Source of the DNA: an uncultured Bacilli bacterium
GTDB lineage: Bacteria > Bacillota_I > Bacilli_A > RF39 > UBA660
Assembly (NCBI GenBank): GCA_934131175.1
Contig: CAKOZD010000006.1
Location: forward strand, 1-64,000
Reading direction: 5' to 3'
DNA length: 64,000 nt
Position 1 is the first letter of the stretch; each line of letters begins with the position of its first letter. The translations under genes and the position numbers were made by a program. The notes beneath the pieces were generated by a model. The model was not told the origin of the DNA. It did no database searches and worked only from the letters and a program-made list of their open reading frames with translations. Of the stretch, positions 18,018 to 27,500 are shown piece by piece.

Positions 18018-18429
18018 ACTTATCTTCTTTTAGTGCTCATCTATATATCTAACAATTACTACTGCATTCTTACAAACTGTATAAACATAATAACCACTAT
18101 ATCAAAATGACTTTTTTCTATATTTATACTTCATATCTCCCTACTTTTGATATATCATAACACTACTCTTTTCCTTTCAAATATCCCATAAATGAAGATA
18201 CACTTAACTTTGGCGATATTTCTAAAAACATATGAACATGATCTGGGCATACATCTGCTGTAATTATATTTACATCTTTCCATTTACATAATTCTCTTAA
18301 TATTTTTCCTATTTCCAATCTTTTTTCTTCATAAAAAACTTTTCTTCTATATTTTGGAACAAATGCTATATTATACTTACAATTCCACTTAGTATGTGAT
18401 AAACTATTTATGTCCTGCATAGGACGCAT
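18018..18429 (-). pseudogene. tnpA: IS200/IS605-type TnpA (Y1 transposase) remnant
   Basis: An 88-residue open frame starts at 18429 and includes KYNIAFVPKYRRKVFY and the HUH motif as DHVHMFLEI, then VSSFMGYLKGK. After this a frameshift at about 18166 moves the reading to KSSVMIYQK, then KYKYRKKSF, YSGYYVYTVCKN and VRYIDE in the next frame, broken by TAG and TGA where tryptophans are expected in the family. The part that should carry the catalytic Tyr is therefore not translatable. No TnpB or IscB partner is seen. Inactive unless rescued by another copy. Confidence 0.85.
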
Positions 18430-18518
18430 CTCCTTTGTTTTTTGTAAGCGGCAAACTGCAATTTAATTATAACAAAGGAGAATTTCATTATTAAAAATTC
18501 AACGCTAAAGTATAAAAG

Positions 18519-18541
18519 AACCACCGGAATATCCGGTGGTT
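18519..18541 (-). terminator. Strong GC-rich hairpin upstream of the IS200-type remnant
   Basis: Perfect 10-bp stem AACCACCGGA / TCCGGTGGTT with a 3-nt loop, the most GC-rich element in the area, with T-rich tracts on either side. It lies 90 bp before the transposase start. IS200-family left ends carry such a hairpin to block incoming transcription, so it is probably the left end of the element. It would also terminate minus-strand transcription from the Rpn gene. Confidence 0.8.
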
Positions 18542-18596
18542 TTCGTTTTTTCAAAAAAGTATTGAACTTTGTCAACACTCTAAAAATAAGTAAAAT

Positions 18597-19421
18597 CTAC
18601 TTTAAATTAATTATTTCTTCTTCTGTTAGATTTGTATATTTTTTTATAAGATTAATATCTACATTATCCTTTAACATATTCTTTGCTATTTCATTTTTAG
18701 ATTGTTCTGATCCTTCTTTTAATCCTTTTCTAATTCCTTCATCTCTTATAGAATTTTCTATCATCATATTATCTTTTTCTGCTGATATGAAATTCAAAAA
18801 ATCTGCATCTTCATTTACTTTTACTAATTCTTCCATATACTTTTTCACAACTCCATTTCCCTTTGATATATTTTCTAAATCAGTTACTCCTAAATCAAGC
18901 ATTATATATTCAATATATTCATTTATTTCTTTTTCATCCTTATTATACCAAAACTCCATATATTTATCCATGTTTAATTCAATAATTAAAAAATTACTTA
19001 CATACTTATTTCCATCTTCATCTTGAATATAATATTTACTAAATAATTTATCTTTCTTTAAACCATAACTAAAATTAATCTGAATAATATTAATATTTGG
19101 ATCATACTTATCACCTCTTGCTGTATAACTTGTATAAGTATTACAAATATAAGATGTATTTCTAACAGGAATATAATCACTATAATACGAATTAATCTCT
19201 ACTTGTATCTTTCCAATATTAGTATCTAAAAATAAATCAAAATGTTTTCTTTTAACATGAATATTTAAGACATTTCTCTCTAAATTTAAATATTTAATAT
19301 TCTCAATTTTTAAGTTTAAAATCTTTTCAAGTAAACAGGTTAGTAAATCCTTATTTTCTTCTTTCATAAATACTTCTTTAAATGCCGCATCATATCGACA
19401 AGTATAAAATTGTTTTTCCAT
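18597..19421 (-). CDS. Rpn family / PD-(D/E)XK nuclease transposase-type protein
   Basis: 274 residues, intact. It begins YDAAFKEVFM and has the nuclease core HFDLFLDTNIGKIQVEIN (Asp and Glu of the PD-(D/E)XK fold), then IIQINFSY. A charged tail follows with EGIRKGLKEGSEQSKNEIAKNML and TNLTEEEI. This is the family formerly called transposase_31/Rpn (PF12784-like), DNA nucleases that promote recombination and, in some cases, phage defence. A degraded second copy of its 3' end lies at 15028, on the other side of the defence gene and in the same orientation. Confidence 0.9.
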   Translation of the reverse strand: MEKQFYTCRYDAAFKEVFMKEENKDLLTCLLEKILNLKIENIKYLNLERNVLNIHVKRKHFDLFLDTNIGKIQVEINSYYSDYIPVRNTSYICNTYTSYTARGDKYDPNINIIQINFSYGLKKDKLFSKYYIQDEDGNKYVSNFLIIELNMDKYMEFWYNKDEKEINEYIEYIMLDLGVTDLENISKGNGVVKKYMEELVKVNEDADFLNFISAEKDNMMIENSIRDEGIRKGLKEGSEQSKNEIAKNMLKDNVDINLIKKYTNLTEEEIINLK

Positions 19422-19470
19422 GTAATCCCTCCTATCTTATTATTCAAAAAAATTTTAAACACAAAGAAAA

Positions 19471-19496
19471 AAATAGTAAGAAAATTCTTACTATTT
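19471..19496 (-). terminator. Intrinsic terminator overlapping the ankyrin gene stop
   Basis: 12-bp stem AAATAGTAAGAA / TTCTTACTATTT with a 2-nt loop, then a T-run on the minus strand. It includes the TAG stop at 19491 and ends the AAA/VWA operon. Confidence 0.85.
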
Positions 19497-20198
19497 ATAA
19501 ATTAATTTTTTTATATCTTCTCTATAACTTTCTAATGTCTCTTCTGCTTCATTAATTAAATCTTTTGGTTCTTCTTTTTTAGAAAATTCAATATCTCTTT
19601 CAAACATGCTTTTATCAAATTCTACACTTCCACTAGAATCCAAAAATGTTTGATTTAAAAAATTAATATTATTAATATAAGCCCCTGCTTGAACTAGCAT
19701 ATTAAAGCACTCACTTTGATTATGCATCTTAGCACTCATTAAAGCACTATCTCCATCTAAACATCTTTTATTTATGTCTGCTCCAAAGAGTATTAATATT
19801 TCAAGTATTTCTTTATTTCCATGTCTTGCACTAGCCATAACCGCAGTAGTTAAATAATCATTCACTTGATCAACATTAGCCCCTGCTTTAATTAAAGTAA
19901 TAAATGTTTTTAAATAATTCTTTCTAGCACAAATAAGCAATGCATAATCACCTTTTTTAGAATTCTTATATTCTATATCTGCTCCATTATAAATAAGTTC
20001 TAAAACACGATTAAAATCATCATTAAAACCCTTTTTAGAAATAATACTTAAAAGTTCACTTCCAAGACTTTCTTTCTCACTATCACTTACACTCTTAATT
20101 TTACTTCTAAATTCTTTAATACTCTCATCATCTAATCCATATTTTTTTAAAATACTAATTCTATCATCAATTAAACTACTTAAACTATTATTATTCAT
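19491..20198 (-). CDS. Ankyrin-repeat protein
   Basis: 235 residues. An N-terminal helical part (1-60) is followed by about four ankyrin repeats (GDYALLICARKNYLKTFITLIKAG, LTTAVMASARHGNKEILEILILFGADIN and DSALMSAKMHNQSECFNMLVQAGA are the clearest), and a short charged helical tail. No signal peptide. Its ATG overlaps the end of the AAA+ gene by 8 nt, so the two are coupled and probably act together. The ankyrin part is likely a protein-binding adaptor for the ATPase (inference). Confidence 0.88.
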   Translation of the reverse strand: MNNNSLSSLIDDRISILKKYGLDDESIKEFRSKIKSVSDSEKESLGSELLSIISKKGFNDDFNRVLELIYNGADIEYKNSKKGDYALLICARKNYLKTFITLIKAGANVDQVNDYLTTAVMASARHGNKEILEILILFGADINKRCLDGDSALMSAKMHNQSECFNMLVQAGAYINNINFLNQTFLDSSGSVEFDKSMFERDIEFSKKEEPKDLINEAEETLESYREDIKKLIYK

Positions 20199-21945
20199 TT
20201 ACTTTCACTTTAACCTTTTCTTTTTTAATATCAGAAGATAAATTAATAGCCTCATCTACAGAAGAATAATCACTATCACTAACTTTATCTAAATAAGAAA
20301 CATCAGAAATATTTTTAGAAACATCTAAATTATAAACATTAAAATTATTATCATCATCAGTTTTTCCATAAACTAAACAATTAATATTAAATGAACCAAA
20401 ACTAAGTCCTAGAGCATCATCACTAACTTGTTTAGCACTCTTTTCTTGACTCTTATAAACAGCTATCATGAAATTAATAAAACACTTAATGTCACCCAAA
20501 AATGCACTTGGAACTATTGGATAATTACACATAAGTCTATATTTAAAATTACCATCACTATCTACATCATTAGCAACAATTAATTTTAATCCGTTTCTTT
20601 CTTTTAAAAGAATACCATTTTCATATACTTTAATACCCACTCTAGAAGCATTCTTAACTAAATTATCAATTAAATCATAACGAGCTAAATCTGGCATGCT
20701 TATACTACCAATATCAACCCATTCATTATCAGAACTTTTAAAAATATCATAACCTCTTTTTACATAAGCACCTTCATCAAAAAAATTACTAATAAATTTA
20801 GGTTCTTCAAAATGAGAAACAAGTCTTCCATTTTCAAGTTCTATTCTCTTTTCTTCTTCTAACTTACTAAATCTTTCTTTATATTCATGAGTTACCTTAT
20901 CTAATTCATCCATCTTAGCATTTAACTTATCAAAAGTATCTTTATATATATTTCTAGCAATTAAACTATTAATACTTTCTTCATTTTTATCTTCATCACT
21001 CTTACTACTTTTCATACTATTAATAAGATTATATAACTCTTTATTATTATTTTTTACTTCACTTTCAAAAGTCTTAATATCATCTAAAGATTTAAACATA
21101 TTTTTAACAATAGAATTATAAATAACATGTTTAGGAGCATTTGCTCTTTTTAATAACCTATCAGCATCTTCTAGTGCAATTAACATCTCCGAACAAGCTG
21201 GAAGTCTTTTATATATTTCACGATTGTTATAAGCCTCTGCATACATTAAAGTAACTAAGTTAAGTAATCCGTCATTTACTTTATTTTCTTTTTCTTCAAT
21301 CAACAATCTATTTGCAAGTTTAAAAAACAATTCTGGCGTCATATAGTCTAGTCTTATTATTCTAAGTCTTCTAGATAATGGACCAGATACTTCTTCTCTC
21401 ATATCATTTTTACAAAATATTACTTGTAAATGTGACTTAAATTCATCTTTTACTTCTAAATCTCCATGTTGTGTAGAATTAATTTTTCCATCTTGTAGTA
21501 ATTGTAAGAAAAAGGCATCGGTTTCTTCTCTTGCTTTATCATATTCATCTATAAATAGAATAACTCTATGTCCTTCATTTGCTTTTTTTATTGCTTCTAC
21601 TAACTTACCTGGTATATTTACTTTACGACCGTCTCTTGTAATTGCTGCACTTACATTTATATCTTCAAATAATTCTGATTTACCAGTAGTTACATCACAT
21701 TGATAACTTATCATTACAGTTTTATCATCAACCATTTTTTTACATATCTCAGTATAAGTTTTTGCAAAAGCAGTCTTTCCTGCACCTGGAGGGCCCTCTA
21801 AACATATTGCATAAATATCTTGACCTGTTTGTTTCTCTTCTTCATCTATCATGTATAAAGCATTATAAGTATCATACAATAACTCTTCATTTGCATAATA
21901 ACCAATCTCTTCGATTTTATCTTTCATATTATTATAATCAATCAT
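20191..21945 (-). CDS. MoxR/dynein-related AAA+ ATPase
   Basis: 584 residues. The AAA+ core is in the first 260 residues: Walker A GPPGAGKT at 51-58, Walker B VILFIDEYDKA, sensor-1 VIFCKNDM and arginine-rich SRRLRIIRLDY. A helical linker with predicted coiled coil (about 320-380) and a 200-residue C-terminal domain of unknown fold follow. It is closest to MoxR/AAA_5 ATPases, which act as chaperones paired with VWA proteins. The upstream gene encodes a VWA protein, 9 nt away, and the downstream one an ankyrin protein. The C-terminal extension is unusual for a MoxR protein. Confidence 0.88.
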   Translation of the reverse strand: MIDYNNMKDKIEEIGYYANEELLYDTYNALYMIDEEEKQTGQDIYAICLEGPPGAGKTAFAKTYTEICKKMVDDKTVMISYQCDVTTGKSELFEDINVSAAITRDGRKVNIPGKLVEAIKKANEGHRVILFIDEYDKAREETDAFFLQLLQDGKINSTQHGDLEVKDEFKSHLQVIFCKNDMREEVSGPLSRRLRIIRLDYMTPELFFKLANRLLIEEKENKVNDGLLNLVTLMYAEAYNNREIYKRLPACSEMLIALEDADRLLKRANAPKHVIYNSIVKNMFKSLDDIKTFESEVKNNNKELYNLINSMKSSKSDEDKNEESINSLIARNIYKDTFDKLNAKMDELDKVTHEYKERFSKLEEEKRIELENGRLVSHFEEPKFISNFFDEGAYVKRGYDIFKSSDNEWVDIGSISMPDLARYDLIDNLVKNASRVGIKVYENGILLKERNGLKLIVANDVDSDGNFKYRLMCNYPIVPSAFLGDIKCFINFMIAVYKSQEKSAKQVSDDALGLSFGSFNINCLVYGKTDDDNNFNVYNLDVSKNISDVSYLDKVSDSDYSSVDEAINLSSDIKKEKVKVKVNE

Positions 21946-21954
21946 ACTTTTCCC

Positions 21955-24081
21955 CTACTTTCTTCTTTGCAATGTTTTATCATGAGAAACAAAACAAAGA
22001 GTTTCAAATCTATTTTCATTAACTTTAATCAAACCATTTATTATATCTTCTGCACTATTTGTTTGATAAATAAATCCCCTAAATCTACCCAAATCATATT
22101 TAGTAAAACAATTTTCAAAACAAAACCAATAAACTTTAGCTTTTTGTGATAAACCAATAACTTCACTCAAAGGATCAAAATCAGAAAATACAACACACTT
22201 TTCACATTCCTTAGATAATAAATAATCATCAATATCTCTATTTATAAATTTATAAGTAACTTTAGAATTTCTAATAAACCTATCACTATTACCATAACTA
22301 TATCCACTATATCCTGTACTTTCCAATACACTAACAAGTTCATCTATTGTAATATTTTTATCAATCTTATCTATCTGTACATTAACTCTTTCATTAAAAC
22401 CAATTAAAACTTTAACATTCTTTTTAAGAAGTTCAATTGCTATTACTGCTAACATATTAGTATATTCACTCATACTACCAGACATATCAAAATAAAATGA
22501 TAATGGTACATTCTCACTTGATCCATTCGCATACTGATATCCATACTTATCTTCTAATACTTTATTAAGTTGTTCAGTCTCTAAATGTACAATCATATCT
22601 TTAACTTCCCATTTATGAAAACCATGAGTTTTAGAAAAAGAATTACTTCTAATATTTAAATCAGTATCTCTCTTACAAAATCTTTGATTCAAAAACTTAC
22701 TAATTAAAGTTCTAACTAAACTATCTGGTATACTAGAATACTTACTAGTATCAATACTATATCCATCTCCTCTATCCCTATCTTTAAAAGATGGAAGAGA
22801 AGATAATTCTTCTAAGAATTTATTACTTTGATCACTAAGTCTATAATCATCCTTTTCAGATGACTCTTCAGATATATCTTCATCTGGTTTCAAAGATTCT
22901 CTTTCTAAGTTTAATTTCTTTTTAGAATACTCATCTAATTTATCTCTTAATTCTTGTAATTTTTCTTTTCTTTCATCTATTGATTCACTATTTTCCTGAC
23001 TATCATTTGTATTGCCAGAACTATCGCTTTTCTCATCTAAAGTACTATCTTCATTTGAAGAATCATCACTTTCAGAAGTTGAACCACTACTATCATTGCT
23101 CTCGCTAGAACTAGTTCCTAACTCATCACTATTATCGAATGAATCATTTTCTTGGCCATCATCTGCATTGCCAGAATTATCACTTTGTTCACCTTGTTCA
23201 TCTAAAGTAGTCTCATCACTTGAAGAATCATCACTACCAGACGTCGAATCAGAACAACTACTATCATTACTCTCACTAGTCCCATTAGAACTAGTTCCTA
23301 ACTCATTATCATTATCGGATGAATCATTTTCTTGACTATCATCTACATTACCAGAATTATCACTTTGTTCGCCTTTTTCATCTAAAGTATTTTCTTCACT
23401 TGAAGAATCTTCACTACTAGAAGTTGAATCAGAACTACTGTCATCATTACTTTGACTAGCATCATTAGAACTAGTTTCTAACTCATCACTATTATCGGAT
23501 GAATCATTTTCTTGGCTATCATCTGTATTACCAGAATTACCACTTTGTTTGCCTTGTTCATCTAAAGTATTTTCTTCACTTAAAGAATCATCACTACTAG
23601 AAGTTGAATCAGAACTACTACTATCACTAGTCTCATTAGAACTAGTTCCTAACTCATCACTATCATCAGATGCATCACTTTCTTGACTATCATCTATACT
23701 ACCAGAATTATCGCTTTGTTCACCTTGTTCGTCTAAATTACTATCTTCACTTGAAAAATCATCACTACTAGAAGTTGAACTAGAACTACTATCATTACTC
23801 TCAATAGTCTCATCCAAGTCTTTTTCTAACTCATCACCGTTATCAAATAATGAATCATCTTCATCACTTTCTTGAATAGTATTTTCTTCATTACTATTTA
23901 AATTATCATCAGTATTTTCTAAACTATCATCATCACTAAAACTATCTTGATCAGTATCTATATTGTTTACTAAATCTGTATTATTGGAATCCAAATTATC
24001 TAAATCTTCTTTTTCTTCTCCAGTTGTTTCTTTTTCTACTATTTCTTCTAAATTGCCTTTTTCAAATCTCCAAAATCTCAT
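21955..24081 (-). CDS. VWA-domain protein with long acidic Ser/Asp repeat region
   Basis: 708 residues. Residues 1-370 are almost only D, S, E, N, T and G, built from about five repeats ending DEQGEQSDNSGN / DDSQEN / ELGTSSN. A coiled coil (ERKEKLQELRDKLDEYSKKK) follows near 390. The C-terminal 190 residues are a von Willebrand A domain with an intact MIDAS-type DMSGSMS, a later TGYSGYSYG and a VFSDFD strand. No signal peptide or anchor, so it is expected in the cytoplasm. VWA proteins next to MoxR ATPases present substrates to them. The intrinsically disordered acidic arm is what is odd here. Confidence 0.85.
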   Translation of the reverse strand: MRFWRFEKGNLEEIVEKETTGEEKEDLDNLDSNNTDLVNNIDTDQDSFSDDDSLENTDDNLNSNEENTIQESDEDDSLFDNGDELEKDLDETIESNDSSSSSTSSSDDFSSEDSNLDEQGEQSDNSGSIDDSQESDASDDSDELGTSSNETSDSSSSDSTSSSDDSLSEENTLDEQGKQSGNSGNTDDSQENDSSDNSDELETSSNDASQSNDDSSSDSTSSSEDSSSEENTLDEKGEQSDNSGNVDDSQENDSSDNDNELGTSSNGTSESNDSSCSDSTSGSDDSSSDETTLDEQGEQSDNSGNADDGQENDSFDNSDELGTSSSESNDSSGSTSESDDSSNEDSTLDEKSDSSGNTNDSQENSESIDERKEKLQELRDKLDEYSKKKLNLERESLKPDEDISEESSEKDDYRLSDQSNKFLEELSSLPSFKDRDRGDGYSIDTSKYSSIPDSLVRTLISKFLNQRFCKRDTDLNIRSNSFSKTHGFHKWEVKDMIVHLETEQLNKVLEDKYGYQYANGSSENVPLSFYFDMSGSMSEYTNMLAVIAIELLKKNVKVLIGFNERVNVQIDKIDKNITIDELVSVLESTGYSGYSYGNSDRFIRNSKVTYKFINRDIDDYLLSKECEKCVVFSDFDPLSEVIGLSQKAKVYWFCFENCFTKYDLGRFRGFIYQTNSAEDIINGLIKVNENRFETLCFVSHDKTLQRRK
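23032..23780 (-). repeat. 180-bp tandem repeat inside the VWA gene
   Basis: The plus-strand string TCATCTAAAGTA recurs at 23032, 23198, 23378 and 23558, with a variant at 23729. The spacing is 166, 180, 180 and 171 bp. Each unit keeps the reading frame and encodes about 60 acidic residues. In-frame length variation by recombination is possible. Confidence 0.85.
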
Positions 24082-24095
24082 TTTTCTTTACTACA

Positions 24096-24458
24096 CTATC
24101 TCTTTTTTTGAAAAACATGATTATTATCATTAGAACTAATTGAAAAATCGCCTTCTGCTTTTCTAATTAATTTACCATTCAAATCAAATAACCATGAAAC
24201 TTTCTTTTTATCTTCAAAAATTTGTAATTTATTATCTTCAACTCCAATAGAAATTACTTTATTAGAAGTTGGATATACTGACTCTTTTTGCTTTCCACCT
24301 TTAGAAGATATTACAACAAAACCATAATGTTCTCCTCCAACCATAACACCAGGCATCAAAGAACAACTACTATAGCCTTCACTATTTTCAAAAAGAATAT
24401 CAAAATAATTATCTAATCTTATACACATTGGATTTAATATTTTAGAATTATCATCCAT
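24096..24458 (-). CDS. Unknown small protein, first gene of the AAA/VWA operon
   Basis: 120 residues, no family recognised. The sequence is rich in beta-type segments: CIRLDNYFDILFE, GVMVGGEHYGFVVIS, VISIGVEDNKLQIFE, VSWLFDLNGKLIRKAEG. It lacks membrane segments, signal and cysteine pairs. GGAGG stands 8 bp before the ATG, and a promoter is predicted just upstream. It is 14 nt before the VWA gene, so it is cotranscribed with VWA, AAA+ and ankyrin genes and may be a sensor or adaptor part of that set. Confidence 0.75.
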   Translation of the reverse strand: MDDNSKILNPMCIRLDNYFDILFENSEGYSSCSLMPGVMVGGEHYGFVVISSKGGKQKESVYPTSNKVISIGVEDNKLQIFEDKKKVSWLFDLNGKLIRKAEGDFSISSNDNNHVFQKKR

Positions 24459-24482
24459 AAGAACGCCTCCAATTAATTATTT

Positions 24483-24488
24483 ATAATA
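24483..24488 (-). promoter_or_regulatory. Predicted promoter of the small protein/VWA/AAA/ankyrin operon
   Basis: Extended -10 TGCTATTAT on the minus strand (TATTAT at 24483-24488), 25 bp before the ATG; no strong -35. Confidence 0.5.
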
Positions 24489-24545
24489 GCATAACCAAGA
24501 AAAGATTAAAAGAAAAATTTTCTAACCGTTAAAACTATAAATTCA

Positions 24546-24573
24546 TTGCTTATTATATAAATAATGTTATAAT
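24546..24573 (+). promoter_or_regulatory. Predicted promoter of the LRR gene pair
   Basis: TTGCTT (24546-24551), 16-bp spacer and TATAAT (24568-24573) preceded by TG. AAAGGG lies 8 bp before the ATG. It is divergent from the VWA operon promoter within a 141-bp gap, so the two operons could share control. Confidence 0.6.
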
Positions 24574-24599
24574 AACTAACTATTAGAAAGGGACCAGTT

Positions 24600-27500
24600 A
24601 TGATTAGTACAAATAAACAAAATAACAAAATTAAAGATTACCGTTTTTTTGAAAATCAAGACATAGAAAGAGTAGTAATTAAAGAAGGCATAAAAATTAT
24701 CGGAGAAAGATCATTCTATAAATGTAAAAACTTAAAAAAAATAATTTTGCCAGATAGTCTAGAAAAAATAGAAGCAAGTGCCTTTTCTGGTTGTGAAAAC
24801 CTAGAAGAAATAGTTCTTCCAAGGAACTTAAAGCACATTGACTATAGAGCATTTGCAGATTGTAAAAGACTAAAAAGAATTGTTATTCCAGACAGTGTAG
24901 AATCAATTGATTGGGGAGCATTCTCCGGATGTGAAAATCTAGAAGAAGTCATTCTTCATAAAAATTTAAAAAAAATTAGTAAACAATTATTCTTAAATTG
25001 TAAAAAATTAAAACATGTAGAACTGCCTAAAGGCTTAACAGAATTACCCGATGAATGTTTTAAAGGATGCCATAGTCTTGATTTAAAACTTAGTCCCGAT
25101 ATCGAAACACTTGGAAAAAGCACTTTTGAAGACTGCTACAAATTATCAACTTTTCCAAAATACGTAACTAAATATGGTATTAATACATTTAAAAATTGCC
25201 GTAGTCTTACATCAGCAATTATAAATAAAGATATAACAAAAAGAAAATATATTCATGAATTACCTGATGGCCTATTCGATGGTTGTATTAATTTAAGCTC
25301 AATAGAATATGAAAATACAAATAAAATTAGTATTGGAAAAAGATGTTTTAGAAATTGTAAAAGTCTAAAAGAAATTCCAAACTTTATTAATAATTACAAT
25401 GAAAGAGCCTTTGAGAATTGTAACTCTCTAACACATATTAATTTAATTTCTAAAAAAATCCCATTCGCTTGTTTTAGAAATTGTAAAAATATAAAGGAAG
25501 TTACTAATCAAGATATAATTGAAGAAATTGAATCATTCGCTTTTTCAGGATGTGAAAGTATAGAAGAATTTTCTCTTACAAATGTTTTAAATGTTCCAAG
25601 TGAAGTATTTAGTAATTGTAAAAAATTAAAAAAAGTAAAATTAAATAAAAATACAAAAAGGATTGAAACAAAAGCCTTTGAAAATTGTTATGAATTAAAT
25701 GACATAGACTTACCTGATACAGTTGAAGTTATCAAAAAGTTTGCATTTGCAAATTGCATAAATCTTGAAAGATTTAGAATACCAAAAATGTTAACTACTC
25801 TAGATAGTAGTGCTTTCGCATTCAACACTTCTCTAAAAAAAATTGAAAATAATCCTGAAAATAATTTCTACCAAGCACTTGATAATAAAATATTATTTGA
25901 TAATAGAAATCAAAAAATTATTTTATATGCTGGAGGATTAAATGAAGAAAAATTGTCATTAGAACCATTCACGATAATAAATAATCAAAATGGAGAAACA
26001 ATATTTCCAATAAATTCAATTGCAAAATTTGCCTTCTCAACTGCTCCTAATCTAAAAGAACTAGACATATGTTCATCTGTATCAGAAATAGATAATAATG
26101 CTTTTGTTGGAGCAAACAATTTAGAAAAATTAAAAATTATCATTATACCATTTTTCACATCAGTAAATCTGCAAACAACAAGTGACAATAAAATAATAGT
26201 AGATGAAAAAGATAAATCACCATTTCCTTTTAAAGAATTAGAGTTTACTATATCAAGTGATAATAAAGATAATAGAAATCCAGTGTTCTTAATGTTCAAT
26301 AACATTAACTCAAACTTTGAAAACTTAAGAAAAATAGAATTTAGTAATGACTGTAGTTATTTTATTTCAAATAATTGTTTTGAAAATTGTAATCAAGTAG
26401 AATCAGTAAAAATACCAAATAATGTTTTAAGTATAGGTACAAATGCATTCCATAAAAATACTAAAGTACTTTTTGATAATGGATTAGCACTAACAAACCT
26501 CCTACATATGGGAAAAGGTAAAGATTATTTTGGCGATTATATACGTTATGATATTAATGATAACGAAACTTTTTATATAGAAAATAATGGTGAAATTATT
26601 AAATTAACAAAAAGTGATATTGAAAGACTTTGTAAAAATAGTGATCTAATAAAAGAATCACCAATAAAGGTTGTAGACTTTTTAAAATGTCTTAAAAAAT
26701 TTGATTTAGAAATACCATTATTATTAAATGGCGTATTAATAAAAAATATAAGTCTAAAAAATAAAGTAATTCTTCTTAATACACTAAAAAAAGATGACAC
26801 ATTCTACCTTAATGTTTTAGAAAAATCAAAATTATTTGATAAAGATGATACTATTACACAATCTATCCTAGAAGATGATAATTTTGAAAAAGTAGTAGAT
26901 TATATTAACTTTTTTAAAAACTACAATATTAAAGAAGAACTTCTATATAATAAAAGACTCTTCAATAGTTATAAAGTAAAAGATTTAGAAGAACTGGTAA
27001 ATTTAGATTATCCCCTTCTTTTAAAAACACTTACTGAAAGTGAATTACTAGAAATTAAAGAAAGTGATGGACTATCAGGAAAAATATTATTTAGAAATAC
27101 ATTGAAAGACTTTATTATAAATATTAAAAACTCAAACATCAAAGATAAATATATTTTTAATAAAACATTTATTGCTTGTGCAAAAAATCCATTATTTAAA
27201 GAATTATTGGAAGTATATGATGCAAATACAAAAAGACTATTAAAAGCAAGTAAAACTATTACAAACAATAAAGCATCATTTGATAACTTTAATGATTTAT
27301 TAACTCTTATGAAAATAACAGGTGCACTTGAAAAAGACCCAATAACAAGACAGCGCGCCGCAACTTTTATTACTGAGAAAATATTTAGTGAAACTCTAAG
27401 TAATGAAGATAAAAATCCAAATAAAATAATTGGTGATGACATTCATAGAGTTTTTAATTTCGAAGCTGAATTTGGATATAATAGTGAATTTGCAGATTTC

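Noticed and set aside
18562..19026. Plus-strand Phe/Ser-rich open frame
   Set aside because: It is antisense to the intact Rpn gene, which has family motifs; the composition is that of a shadow frame.
23012..23335. Ser/Leu-rich open frame on the plus strand
   Set aside because: It is the mirror of the acidic repeat of the VWA gene and has no ribosome site or own composition.
23032..23780. CRISPR array
   Set aside because: The units are 166-180 bp, diverge gradually, stay in frame and code for protein; no short repeats with unique spacers and no cas genes are present.
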